Assembly: GCA_016219275.1 (NCBI GenBank)
Contig: JACRBM010000023.1
Coordinates: 16,293 to 80,292 of the forward strand
From: Chloroflexota bacterium
GTDB lineage: Bacteria; Chloroflexota; Anaerolineae; UBA4142
DNA: 64,000 nt
Reading direction: 5' to 3'
Positions 8,862 through 16,488 of this stretch are shown here, piece by piece. The translations under genes and the position numbers were made by a program. Positions within the stretch are counted from its first letter, which is position 1. Every line of letters begins with the position of its first letter. The notes beneath the pieces were generated by a model, which was not told the DNA's origin, did no database searches, and was given only the letters and a program-made list of their open reading frames with translations.

Positions 8862-8867
8862 TATAAT
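8862..8867 (+). promoter_or_regulatory. -10 box of an orphan promoter
   Basis: TATAAT sits in the context GTGATATAATCT, the same 12-mer that forms the -10 region of the toxin-antitoxin promoter at 11687-11716. The -35 is weak (TTTTGG at 17 bases). No intact gene follows, only a ~160-base unit ending at the hairpin at 8989-9035. Confidence 0.4.
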
Positions 8868-8988
8868 CTTACACATACGCTTGTCTTTGTTCCTGGTATG
8901 ATCCAGTTCGCTTCTCATCACGGAGCGCGCGATGTTTACACGCGGGATGCAAGCGCAATTGAATAGCGATTCGAACCCAGCAACTATG

Positions 8989-9035
8989 GCACCTGCTTGT
9001 TGATGCGCGTGCGCGCGTCGGCGGCAGGTGTTTTT
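8989..9035 (+). terminator. Terminator-like hairpin of a small orphan transcript
   Basis: Stem CACCTGC / GCAGGTG is followed directly by TTTTT (9031-9035). The loop is long (27 bases) and GC-rich and could form an inner stem. Together with the promoter at 8862 it bounds a possible small RNA of about 160 bases. Confidence 0.4.
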
Positions 9036-9560
9036 GTTGGAAGACGGGGTGAATACGCTTCGCGGGTACATTCCGGAATTACTTGGGTGCGGTAGTATCG
9101 AGACGACCGAACGTGGAATGCAGAAAATCAAAAGCCCGCTCGACAATATGAAACTAGATGACGTCAAGTAAAAGATGTTCACGCGTTTTTGCATCAGACA
9201 AAATAGAAAGCCAAACGCAGAAAAAATGAGGAGGAGTCGGCATAGATGGATGAGACCTGACCAGGTCAAAATAGTTACGGAAAATGCCGTTTGGTTTTCC
9301 GCAATCGGCATTGCGGGAAGCAAGGAGTTTCGCGATGGGCGAGTTCCGTTTGAATGTCCTGGGATGGCAAAGGTGGGTATTCAGATAGCCGATAGAGTGG
9401 ACGCCCATCGCGAAACATACGCCGCCCAACCGCGCGCGCGGGAAGGCGCGTGACACCAGGACGTCGAAGCGCGCGCGCCGTCGTGCGGCTCTAACGTTTC
9501 GCGCCATGCCGCTGATATTTGAATCGAATCTTTCGTCAGAAGAATGGAGAAGTTAGCAAA

Positions 9561-10082
9561 ATGAATTTGACCTCAATCGAGGAATGGCTCAAGGGCACTA
9601 TTCCTGGAATTATCGTGCTTGGCATCATCGCCAGCATGATTGCATACTACCTAATTCAGGTGCTAGCCAAGCTTTTTCGTCAGTGGTTACCAAGCAGTTG
9701 GCGAACAATTTACAACTATGTCTACGACAAGGGGTATCGACAGGGTGCTATGATGGCATTCTTTGGGAGTAGCTCTGATGATAGGGCTATTCTGGTGTAC
9801 GTCGTTTATCATGCTTTGGTAACACTGCTGGCAGCGTTAAGCGGCATCCTATTCTTTGTAATATTTCTTTTCGCGGCGACCACGAACAGTTACCCTCTGA
9901 CAATAACCAGTTTTCTATCTGTTGTCGTGGCAATTGCCAGTCTATACATAGCGAGTATCGAATTCTTATACGTGCAGATGACTTACCATTTCCTTGTAGA
10001 GAAGACGTTCGAGCAGGACTTTGGGCAGCAGTACAGGGAAATGAAGAGCACTCAAGTACAAGATATGTCGGATACTCATTAA
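9561..10082 (+). CDS. Hypothetical membrane protein
   Basis: A 173-residue protein not assigned to a family. TM segments are visible near residues 14-34 (IPGIIVLGIIASMIAYYLI), about 87-110 and about 115-140. The N-terminal tail is short, and a charged C-terminal tail begins near residue 150 (EKTFEQDFGQQYREMK). The ATG at 9561 is preferred because GGAG precedes it. Base composition and codon choice are clearly more AT-rich than the neighbours, which suggests recent transfer. It is followed by repeat copy A (10134-10255). Confidence 0.7.
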   Translation: MNLTSIEEWLKGTIPGIIVLGIIASMIAYYLIQVLAKLFRQWLPSSWRTIYNYVYDKGYRQGAMMAFFGSSSDDRAILVYVVYHALVTLLAALSGILFFVIFLFAATTNSYPLTITSFLSVVVAIASLYIASIEFLYVQMTYHFLVEKTFEQDFGQQYREMKSTQVQDMSDTH

Positions 10083-10133
10083 CAGAGATTGTTGCTCACA
10101 CCAGAACACGGCGTGAAACACACACACGCCGAT

Positions 10134-10255
10134 TCCGCCACGGTCGCCGCCTTTTGGCGGGCGGTGGTTTGCGCTGGCAAACGTACTTGCATTTCGCAAG
10201 CCACCTTGCCGCGGAATCAGCCAGCGGCAGCATTCTGCGGCATGGCTTTTCAATC
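10134..10255 (+). repeat. Diverged direct repeat, copy A
   Basis: It shares three ordered blocks with copy B (10762-10878): TTTTGG (10152), CATTTCGC (10190) and CTTTTCAATC (10246). The first two blocks are exactly 32 bases apart in both copies. Outer bases are also partly self-complementary (CACACGCCGATTCCGCC near 10125 against GGCGAATTAGGCGTGTG near 10275). The two copies flank the gene at 10316-10696. Confidence 0.6.
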
Positions 10256-10315
10256 AAGACACTGTCGCTCACGGCGAATTAGGCGTGTGGGCGAAAAGAT
10301 AGGGAGATGATGAAA

Positions 10316-10696
10316 ATGTCCAGCCATCCCACAGTTACCATTGATATCTTGAAAGAAATTACCGAAGCATTCAATCGGCATGATTTGGATGCCATCATGG
10401 AGTTCTTTGCGGAAGATTGTACCTTTGACCTGCCCCGTGGTTCTTCTCCCTGGGGAACACGTTATATAGGCAAGGCGCAAGTCCGCGAAGGACTTGCGAG
10501 CCGTTTCAAGGGACTTCCCGATGTTCATTATGGAGATGCTCGTCATTGGGTGTGCGGCAACATGGGTGTTTCTGAATGGACATTGACAGGCACGACGACC
10601 TCGGGTGTTCGCGTTGAAGTACGTGGTTGCGACCTCTGGGAATTCCGTGAGGATAAAATCATCCGAAAAGATTCTTACTGGAAGATAGTCGAGTAA
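10316..10696 (+). CDS. NTF2/SnoaL-like domain protein
   Basis: A 126-residue single-domain protein with a SnoaL-like (NTF2-fold) pattern: an N-terminal helix ILKEITEAFNRHDLDAIMEFFAEDC and later strands VSEWTLTGTTTSGVRVEVRGCDLWEF. Such proteins bind or isomerise small hydrophobic molecules; here the function is unknown. Three ATGs occur within four codons. The third (10316) lies nine bases after AGGGAG and is chosen over 10307, which abuts it. Composition is lower in GC than the surroundings and diverged repeats sit on both sides, so it looks like a mobile cassette gene. Confidence 0.8.
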   Translation: MSSHPTVTIDILKEITEAFNRHDLDAIMEFFAEDCTFDLPRGSSPWGTRYIGKAQVREGLASRFKGLPDVHYGDARHWVCGNMGVSEWTLTGTTTSGVRVEVRGCDLWEFREDKIIRKDSYWKIVE

Positions 10697-10761
10697 GAGA
10701 ATCTCGCTATTCCTTGAGCGACAAACACGCACGAATGCAGAAACACGCGCGCACGGCGACC

Positions 10762-10878
10762 ACGCCACGTACACGGCTTTTGGCAAAGTTGGTTGGCGCA
10801 GTTGGACGGCGGCTCCATTTCGCGTGTGACTTAACGCGGTCGGTGCGTTACGGCGTTTGGCGTCATTCCTTTTCAATC
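10762..10878 (+). repeat. Diverged direct repeat, copy B
   Basis: TTTTGG (10778), CATTTCGC (10816) and CTTTTCAATC (10869) occur in the same order and almost the same spacing (32 and 45 bases) as in copy A (32 and 48). Bases in between are mostly diverged, as in recombination sites conserved for structure and short core boxes. Confidence 0.6.
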
Positions 10879-10964
10879 GGAGTGCGACGCAACATACCAG
10901 CATCTGAAAACATAAACCGCCGCGCAATGGCGACGGTTCGAGCATTCGCAAAGTTGCTGGACAA

Positions 10965-11330
10965 TTATCGCAACGGCAAGTAGACCATTCTATCCGTGTA
11001 TTCGTTTTCTGTGGATGCCGTCCATATCAGCAACAGTTCTTCGATAGTGTCGTTGATGCTCATCTTGTCGTTCATAACGAGGATTCCTGGGATGTGTCGT
11101 CCTTGCGCTAAATGGTCTTTCAAGTGTGGTGGCATGGATGCGCGGTTGTTCGTTACCAAAATGAACGCGTGCTTCTCGCACCAATCTAAAATGTCTGGGT
11201 CAGGTGTTCCTCTTGGCGGCACACCAACCATACCCACACGCCAGACAACCAGCGTCCGCTCTCGCTTCAACAACTCGGTGCGATAAAGCGGATGAACGTT
11301 TTCGTCCAGCAGAAAACGAATGGTATTCAT
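10965..11330 (-). CDS. DUF5615 family PIN-like toxin
   Basis: A 121-residue protein beginning IRFLLDENVHPLYRTEL, with a second acidic site in GTPDPDILDWCEKHAFILVTNN, the arrangement of the DUF5615/Mut7-C-like PIN nucleases. The Asp/Glu residues (DEN near residue 9, DPDILDW in the middle) would bind the catalytic metal. The start overlaps the end of the DUF433 gene by four bases (ATGA), so the pair is translationally coupled as in type II toxin-antitoxin operons, with the antitoxin first. Confidence 0.85.
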   Translation of the reverse strand: MNTIRFLLDENVHPLYRTELLKRERTLVVWRVGMVGVPPRGTPDPDILDWCEKHAFILVTNNRASMPPHLKDHLAQGRHIPGILVMNDKMSINDTIEELLLIWTASTENEYTDRMVYLPLR

Positions 11331-11665
11331 CTCGCCTGTGCCATTGCCGCTTTTTCACGTTCGGCTTTTAGCGCACGCAAACGAATAACTACAGGTGGGG
11401 GATTGCGGTCTTGCTCTGCGCGCATCTGGTCTCCCCACTCCAACCAAGCAGTAATGTATGCTTCTACTTTCTCGCGGTTGTGAAGATAGTAAAGAATGGT
11501 GGCTTGAATCTCCTCAAGCGTCAATGTTGGAAAATGTTGTTGAATCTCTTGAGGAGTTTGCTCGCGATAAATATAATCATACAAAATTGATTCGATGCCA
11601 ACGCGCGATCCCTTGATGCGAATATCATCGGGCGCAAGAAAATCAAAATAATCTTCGAGTTGCAT
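11327..11665 (-). CDS. DUF433 domain antitoxin
   Basis: A 112-residue DUF433 protein. The motif IRIKGSRVGIESILYDYIYREQTPQEI matches the family, a small winged-helix-like fold typically paired with DUF5615 toxins. It should neutralise the toxin encoded next and probably autoregulate. The ATG at 11665 is chosen because GGAGG lies eight bases upstream; the longer GTG version at 11683 has no such site. Confidence 0.85.
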   Translation of the reverse strand: MQLEDYFDFLAPDDIRIKGSRVGIESILYDYIYREQTPQEIQQHFPTLTLEEIQATILYYLHNREKVEAYITAWLEWGDQMRAEQDRNPPPVVIRLRALKAEREKAAMAQAR

Positions 11666-11686
11666 AGTACTCACCTCCGACACAGA

Positions 11687-11716
11687 TTATATCACAGAAC
11701 GATGGACGCCGCCAAA
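11687..11716 (-). promoter_or_regulatory. Promoter of the DUF433-DUF5615 pair
   Basis: On the minus strand, TTGGCG and TATAAT are 18 bases apart. The -10 box lies about 20 bases before the antitoxin start, so the leader is very short. Confidence 0.6.
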
Positions 11717-11853
11717 GGCGCACTGGCTGACAATGCCGCGCGTGAAATTGCCTAGCTTTGCGATGTTGAATTGTGCCGCATTGTGCCTTGCTCCATCGTT
11801 TCTCGTTTTTGTAGATCACGCAGTCTGGCTTCGCCATGTTTTCCCTTCGCGAG

Positions 11854-11859
11854 TATAAT
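11854..11859 (+). promoter_or_regulatory. -10 box of the S9 peptidase gene
   Basis: TATAAT lies 28 bases before the ATG at 11888. The -35 is poor (TTCGCC or TCGCCA at 17-18 bases). Confidence 0.45.
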
Positions 11860-11887
11860 GCAAGTACATTTTTCGAAGGAGACCCTG

Positions 11888-13921
11888 ATGCCCAAACGCG
11901 CTATCACCGTTGACGATTTGTTCAACATTCGACTTGTTTTCGATCCGCAGATTTCGCCCGACGGCAAAACCGTTGCGTTTGTTTTGACGACGCCCGATCT
12001 CGCGCGCGATGCGTACCACTCGCACATCTGGCTCGTGCCAAGCGATGGTTCGGCGTCGCCGCGCCAATTCACGTTCGGCGAAGGCAAAGACCGCGCACCG
12101 CGTTGGTCGCCGGATGGCAAACGGCTTGCGTTCATCTCGGATCGCGAAAAGGACAAGGCGGAGCAACTCTGTCTCATCGCGATCACCGGCGGCGAAGCGC
12201 AACGCCTCACCGACGACGCGAACAAACCGAGCGCGCCGGTCTGGTCGCCTGACGGCACATTGATCGCGTACACTTCGAAGGTGGTTACACAAGACTCAAA
12301 AACCGCGAACGGCGTGCGCGATAACTCTGACGTGAAATCGTACACGCGGCTCAACTATAAAGCCGATGGCGAAGGATTGTGGGATTACGCGTGGCGACAG
12401 GTCTTCGTCTTCACCCCTCTCCCCTCTCCTGACCAAAAGTCAGGAGAGGGGAGAGGGGGCAGGGGGAGTGGGGTGAGGCAACTCACGCGCGGCGCGTTCA
12501 ACCACACCGCACCGACCTGGTCGCCCGATAGCAAAACGCTTGTGTTCGCGGCGAATCGTACCGCGCGCGCCGACGAAACGAACGTCACCGATTTGTGGGC
12601 AGTGCCGGCGCAGGGTGGTGCGATCAGACGGCTCACGCGCGGCAGAGGTCCAGCGAGCGCGCCGGCGTTTTCGCCCGATGGCAAGTGGCTCGCGTTCGTT
12701 GGACATGCGAATGAATTCTCGCGCGTGACCCAGCCCGGTATCTATCTGCTTCCGGCGCGCGGCGGCGTGGTTCGCAAACTCACGATCAATTTTGATCGCG
12801 GGTACGGCAGCACGATTGTCACCGACCTACGTGCGGGCGAAGAGTCTGTGCTTGCTCCGCAGTGGTCGGGCGATTCCAGCACGGTGTACTTTCTCGCGAC
12901 CGACGGCGGCACGAGTAATGTTTACACCGCGACAATGCGCGATCTCCAGGTCAAACAGGTTACACAAGGCGAACACCAGGTCTTTGATTTCTCGTACTCG
13001 CGCGCGGCGAATCGTTTTGCGCTGGCGATCACCGATGCGCTCAACCCGAACGATGTGTTTGTCGCGCGCGCGAACAATCCGCGCCCGACGCGTGTCACGC
13101 GTGTCAACGCCGATTGGCTCGCGTCGGTGCAACTTGCCATGCCGGAGCGATTCACGGTGCCGCGTGACGATGGCTGGGATGTCGAAGCGTGGTTGATGAA
13201 GCCGATTGGCTGGCGCGCCGGGAAGAAATATCCGGTCGTGTTGGAAATTCACGGCGGTCCGCACAGCGCGTACGGCGCGGCGTTCTTTCACGAGTTTCAA
13301 CTGTTGTGTGCGCGCGGATTCGCCGTCGTGTTCACGAATCCGCGCGGCAGTGCCGGCTATGGTCAGGATTTCGTCAAGGCGACGTACCACGATTGGGGCG
13401 GGGGCGATTATCGCGACTTGATGGCGGCGATGGATCACGCGCTCGAAAAATGTCCCTGGCTTGATAGCAAACAGTGCGGCGTCGCGGGCGGATCGTACGG
13501 CGGGTACATGACCGATTGGATTATCACGCACACGCATCGTTTTCGCGCGGCGGTCGCGATGCGCGCGCTCAATAATTTTTACTCGTTCTACGGCACGAGC
13601 GACATCGGACACTTTTTCGCGACGGACTGGGAAGTGGGGGACGAGCCGTGGAATAATCCGGAGGAATATCTCGCGCATTCGCCGATCGCGCACGTGGCGC
13701 AGTGCCAGACGCCACTGCTGATTTTGCACGGCGAAAAAGATATGCGTTGTCCCACCGAACAAGCCGAACAATTTTACATCGCGCTCAAAAAACTGGGCGT
13801 GCCGACCGAGTTCGTCCGTTTCCCCGATGCGTCGCACAACTTGTCGCGCAATGGCAAGCCGAAACTGCGAAAGGAACGGTTAGAACGAATTGTCGCATGG
13901 TTTGCACGCTACTTGAGGTAA
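11888..13921 (+). CDS. S9 family prolyl oligopeptidase / acylaminoacyl-peptidase
   Basis: A 677-residue serine peptidase. Residues 1 to about 390 form a beta-propeller of TolB/PD40-type repeats (SPDGKRLAFISDRE, SPDGTLIAYTSK, SPDSKTLVFAANR, SPDGKWLAFVGH). The C-terminal 270 residues are an alpha/beta-hydrolase with nucleophile Ser536 in GGSYGG, Asp618 in HGEKD and His650 in DASHN. No signal peptide is seen, so a cytoplasmic oligopeptidase is likely. The ATG at 11888 with AAGGAG upstream is chosen over upstream in-frame codons. A perfect hairpin repeat (12414-12458) is inserted in frame in the propeller and adds roughly 20 Pro/Gly/Ser/Arg-rich residues. Confidence 0.93.
   Translation: MPKRAITVDDLFNIRLVFDPQISPDGKTVAFVLTTPDLARDAYHSHIWLVPSDGSASPRQFTFGEGKDRAPRWSPDGKRLAFISDREKDKAEQLCLIAITGGEAQRLTDDANKPSAPVWSPDGTLIAYTSKVVTQDSKTANGVRDNSDVKSYTRLNYKADGEGLWDYAWRQVFVFTPLPSPDQKSGEGRGGRGSGVRQLTRGAFNHTAPTWSPDSKTLVFAANRTARADETNVTDLWAVPAQGGAIRRLTRGRGPASAPAFSPDGKWLAFVGHANEFSRVTQPGIYLLPARGGVVRKLTINFDRGYGSTIVTDLRAGEESVLAPQWSGDSSTVYFLATDGGTSNVYTATMRDLQVKQVTQGEHQVFDFSYSRAANRFALAITDALNPNDVFVARANNPRPTRVTRVNADWLASVQLAMPERFTVPRDDGWDVEAWLMKPIGWRAGKKYPVVLEIHGGPHSAYGAAFFHEFQLLCARGFAVVFTNPRGSAGYGQDFVKATYHDWGGGDYRDLMAAMDHALEKCPWLDSKQCGVAGGSYGGYMTDWIITHTHRFRAAVAMRALNNFYSFYGTSDIGHFFATDWEVGDEPWNNPEEYLAHSPIAHVAQCQTPLLILHGEKDMRCPTEQAEQFYIALKKLGVPTEFVRFPDASHNLSRNGKPKLRKERLERIVAWFARYLR
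12414..12458. repeat. Perfect palindrome inside the S9 peptidase coding sequence
   Basis: Two 20-base arms (CCCCTCTCCCCTCTCCTGAC and its exact complement) enclose CAAAA. It lies in frame between two propeller repeats and is translated as a Ser/Gly/Arg-rich insert, not seen in the other blades. The style (arms of short near-tandem units) matches the intergenic palindromes of this window. Confidence 0.85.
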
Positions 13922-13968
13922 AAATAAAATCCAGGTTTCTCCCCTTCGGAGAAACCTGGATTTTATTT
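13922..13968. terminator. Bidirectional terminator between convergent genes
   Basis: A perfect 21-base arm reading AAATAAAATCCAGGTTTCTCC, its complement and a 5-base CCTTC loop give a U-run in both directions. It starts at the S9 peptidase stop and reaches the amylase stop, ending transcription from both sides. Confidence 0.92.
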
Positions 13969-15412
13969 ACGACGCGAATAGCGCACCGGTGCGCGCGGGC
14001 AGGTGAATGCCGCGCGCGTATCCGTCTTGCACGACGATTTCTTCGCGTGACCATTCCTCGATCAAGCGCGTGTCGTTCGGCGCGAACGGCGCGACGCGCA
14101 CATCCAACGTGACCGGCTCGCGGCTCGCGTTGATGGCGATGAGCGCGCAATCACCCTCGCGATGCCGCGCGAACACGATGACCTTGCCCTCGGCGTACAG
14201 CACGTGGAAACTGCCGCGCCGCAACGCGGGATGATTCGTGCGCGCCAGGGCGAGCCGCCGCGTCCACTCGATCAACTCGCGATTGACCCGCGCCGGATCC
14301 CAGATCATCCCGCGCCGATTGTCCGGGTCTTTGCCGCCTTCCAACGCGATTTCATCGCCATAGTACAGCATCGGCGCGCCGACGAACGCAAAGAGCGTGA
14401 GCAGTGCGAGTTTGAATAAACCGAGATCGCCGCGCAAGAGCGTCGCAAAGCGCGCGGTGTCGTGGCTATTCAGCAGATTCATTTGCGCGAAGGTGATGTC
14501 TTCGGGATACCAGGTCAATTGATCGGCGAGCGCGCGCGCGAACGCGTCCGCATCCATCGCGGGCACGTCGCCGTACGTGTGTCCGTAGATCAGCCCGCGC
14601 GTGGTGTGGTCGAGATCGGCAAAGAAACCAATCGCCGCGCGCGTGAACTGATAATTCATCACCGCGTCGAACTGATCGCCTTGCAACCAGCGGTCGGCGC
14701 GCTGCCAAATTTCGCCGACGATGTACGCCTGGGAGTTGATCGCTTTGACGCGGCGGCGAAACTCGCGCCAGAATTCGTCGTCGTCAATTTCGCTCGGCAC
14801 GTCGAGCCGCCAACCGTCAATGCCGGCGCGCGTCCAATGCTCCGCGACGCGAAAAATAAACTCGCGCACCTGGGTGTTGCGATGGTTGAATTTCGGCAAT
14901 GCCGGGATGCCCCACCACGCGTCATAGTTGCTCGCGCCCTCGTATGCCTTGACCGGAAAACCATGAAAGTTGAACCACTCGCGGTACGGCGACCGCGCGC
15001 CGTTTTCGAGCGCGTGGTTGAATTGATAAAACCCGCGGCTCGCGTGATTGAACACGCCGTCGAGAATCACGCGCAAGCCGCGCGCGTGCGCCGCGTCGAG
15101 CAAGGTCTGGAACGCCGCGTTGCCGCCGAGGATCGGGTCAATCTGAAAATAATCGTGCGTGTGGTAGCGATGATTCGCAGTGGATTGAAACACGGGCGTA
15201 AAGTACAGCGTGTTCACACCCAGGTGTTGGAGATAATCGAGTCGCTCGACGACGCCGAGCAGATCGCCGCCTTTGAATCCGAACGCCGTCGGCGGTGTGT
15301 CCCAGGGTTCGAGGTTGTCCGGTTTTTCGACCTGACTGTTCGAGGCGAAACGGTCGGGGAAGATTTCGTAGATGATGGCGTCGTGCACCCAGTCGGGGGT
15401 TATGGCTGACAT
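13967..15412 (-). CDS. GH13 alpha-amylase family glycosidase (neopullulanase/cyclomaltodextrinase-like)
   Basis: A 481-residue GH13 enzyme with the TIM-barrel motifs in order: DGVFNH (118-123), GWRLDVPSE with nucleophile Asp204, GEIW with acid/base Glu234 and NSHDT with Asp318. The fifth conserved region MPKF/LPKF (172-174) places it near the GH13_20 cyclomaltodextrinase/neopullulanase group, but the usual N-terminal CBM34-like domain is missing, as the barrel starts near residue 10. No signal peptide is present, so it should hydrolyse imported maltodextrins in the cytoplasm. It has its own promoter at 15446-15474. Confidence 0.93.
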   Translation of the reverse strand: MSAITPDWVHDAIIYEIFPDRFASNSQVEKPDNLEPWDTPPTAFGFKGGDLLGVVERLDYLQHLGVNTLYFTPVFQSTANHRYHTHDYFQIDPILGGNAAFQTLLDAAHARGLRVILDGVFNHASRGFYQFNHALENGARSPYREWFNFHGFPVKAYEGASNYDAWWGIPALPKFNHRNTQVREFIFRVAEHWTRAGIDGWRLDVPSEIDDDEFWREFRRRVKAINSQAYIVGEIWQRADRWLQGDQFDAVMNYQFTRAAIGFFADLDHTTRGLIYGHTYGDVPAMDADAFARALADQLTWYPEDITFAQMNLLNSHDTARFATLLRGDLGLFKLALLTLFAFVGAPMLYYGDEIALEGGKDPDNRRGMIWDPARVNRELIEWTRRLALARTNHPALRRGSFHVLYAEGKVIVFARHREGDCALIAINASREPVTLDVRVAPFAPNDTRLIEEWSREEIVVQDGYARGIHLPARTGALFAS

Positions 15413-15445
15413 TCACTAGTGCTCCGGGAAGAATTCATGCGCGAG

Positions 15446-15474
15446 ATGATAACATGATTTGCGCGGCGTGTCCA
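15446..15474 (-). promoter_or_regulatory. Promoter of the GH13 gene
   Basis: On the minus strand, TGGACA and TATCAT are separated by 17 bases, about 30 bases before the ATG. Confidence 0.65.
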
Positions 15475-15512
15475 GTTATCGAGTACGGCTTTTCAAACGT
15501 CCGGAGAAAAAT

Positions 15513-15590
15513 GTCATTTCGACGCGAAGCGAGAAATCTCCACCCGCTAAAGCGAGATTTCTCGTCGCAAAAAACGCTCCTCGAAATGAC
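15513..15590. repeat. Nested palindromic repeat
   Basis: The outer 10-base arms GTCATTTCGA and TCGAAATGAC are exact complements, as are the inner arms GAGAAATCTC (15531) and GAGATTTCTC (15554). The TGTCATTTCGACGCGAAGCG start resembles a palindromic element I associate with Chloroflexota intergenic regions (from memory, not searched). Confidence 0.65.
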
Positions 15591-15643
15591 AGCAAAGGTT
15601 TGTCAAGCGACTTTTGAAAAACCCTGGTTGTCGAGCGAAAACA

Positions 15644-15670
15644 GCAACCGTCTGCATTACGCAGACGGTT
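15644..15670. terminator. Hairpin downstream of the DUF5666-like gene
   Basis: A perfect 11-base-pair stem CAACCGTCTGC / GCAGACGGTTG with a short loop, about 50 bases past the stop at 15719 on the minus strand. The U-run is weak. Confidence 0.55.
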
Positions 15671-15718
15671 GACTCGGCATTGCCAATTTTCGCGTGGTGG
15701 TAATGTCGGATTGTACGA

Positions 15719-16165
15719 TCACTGCCCCAGTCCGACGATAATCAAGCGCGCGTTCACCGTGCCGCTACTCGCGTTGCCTTGAACGGTAATGCGTTCGCCG
15801 GCTTTCAAATCGGCGTTTGTGCCCGGGACCATTTTCTGAACATTCGTTTGCGCGTCCAGGTTCACGTTGACCGTACTGCCGTCTTGCGCGGTCACTTGGA
15901 GCGTGTTGCCTTGAATGCTTTTGATGATGCCGGCGGTGCCGCGTAACGCGGCGAGTCCTGCGCCGCGCGCTTGGTTTTGTTGACCGGGTTGGGTCGCGGC
16001 GTTCGGGTCGGCGGATGGATTGCTGGGCGCGGCGCGCGCGGCAAAGAATTCGGCGCGCACATTCGTGGCTTCAGTCTTGCCTTGATCCACTCCGTACAGA
16101 TAACCGGTCGCCGCGCCGGCGATGGCGGCGATCAGGATAAAGACGATCATTAAAACGGTTTTCAT
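15719..16165 (-). CDS. DUF5666-like envelope protein
   Basis: A 148-residue protein with one N-terminal membrane anchor (residues 3-25), a low-complexity Ala/Asn/Gln linker to about residue 70, and a small C-terminal beta domain. That domain has the pattern GIIKSIQGNTLQVTAQDGSTVNV..LKAGERITVQGN, as in DUF5666 (OB-like, extracytoplasmic). Function unknown. A paralogue of similar design is at 22295-22723. The start has AAGGAG upstream. It follows the small membrane protein gene at 16175-16420 by nine bases. Confidence 0.75.
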   Translation of the reverse strand: MKTVLMIVFILIAAIAGAATGYLYGVDQGKTEATNVRAEFFAARAAPSNPSADPNAATQPGQQNQARGAGLAALRGTAGIIKSIQGNTLQVTAQDGSTVNVNLDAQTNVQKMVPGTNADLKAGERITVQGNASSGTVNARLIIVGLGQ

Positions 16166-16174
16166 CGCGGCTCC

Positions 16175-16420
16175 TTAGGATGAGTAATGATTGTAGAAAA
16201 AAGTATCAATCAGTAATTTGCCGATGTAGCAAATCAAGAAAAAAATAATGATTGGAATTTGGATGTACGCGACCCAGATGTGGGGCGCGAGTCGCGGGAG
16301 CGGTATGTTCGCGAGCAACCACGCCAACGTCGTGGCGATGACCACGCGCACGAGCAACGCGCGCCAACGTCGCGACGCGTGGCTTGGGACGGGGGTCGGG
16401 TGATGGGACCGATTGCTCAC
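16175..16420 (-). CDS. Small hypothetical membrane protein
   Basis: An 81-residue protein with two hydrophobic segments (about residues 22-42 and 50-70) after a basic, Ser/Pro/His-rich N-terminus. It is unassigned. The start is a GTG with GGAGAG six bases upstream, and it is probably cotranscribed with the DUF5666-like gene. Confidence 0.6.
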   Translation of the reverse strand: MSNRSHHPTPVPSHASRRWRALLVRVVIATTLAWLLANIPLPRLAPHIWVAYIQIPIIIFFLICYIGKLLIDTFFYNHYSS

Positions 16421-16442
16421 GACAAACTCTCCAATCGGCAGT

Positions 16443-16480
16443 AGACCCGAAGGGTTGCTTGGCGCAAACCCTTCGGGTCT
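16443..16480. terminator. Hairpin between YceI gene and small membrane protein gene
   Basis: Arms AGACCCGAAGGGTTGC and GCAAACCCTTCGGGTCT form a strong stem directly after the YceI stop (16489) on the minus strand. The U-run is poor, so it may be a REP-like palindrome rather than a true terminator. Confidence 0.6.
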
Positions 16481-16488
16481 GGGTTGTA

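Larger units (their letters stand above)
8787..9560. other. 774-base gap without an intact gene
   Basis: It contains a good -10 box (8862-8867), a 23-codon reading frame from an ATG at 8932 with GGAG upstream, and a terminator-like hairpin (8989-9035). Next comes a short open stretch of 44 sense codons ending at 9171 whose translation has the segment LRGYIPELLGC, faintly like an HicB-type antitoxin but too short to assign. 9180-9560 holds GC-rich runs and no convincing gene. It looks like decayed accessory DNA. Confidence 0.5.
15413..15718. other. 306-base intergenic region with nested palindrome
   Basis: It holds the amylase promoter, a nested palindrome (15513-15590: outer arms GTCATTTCGA / TCGAAATGAC, inner arms GAGAAATCTC / GAGATTTCTC) and a terminator-like hairpin (15644-15670). 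No reading frame is convincing. Confidence 0.7.

Noticed and set aside
8932..9171. Second possible in-frame TGA read-through (TGA at 9001)
   Set aside because: No SECIS-like hairpin at the correct distance, a terminator-like stem covers the site, and neither part matches a known family.
9037..9171. HicB antitoxin gene remnant
   Set aside because: Only a short stretch (GYIPELLGC) resembles HicB; without HicA or the HicB N-terminus it cannot be assigned.
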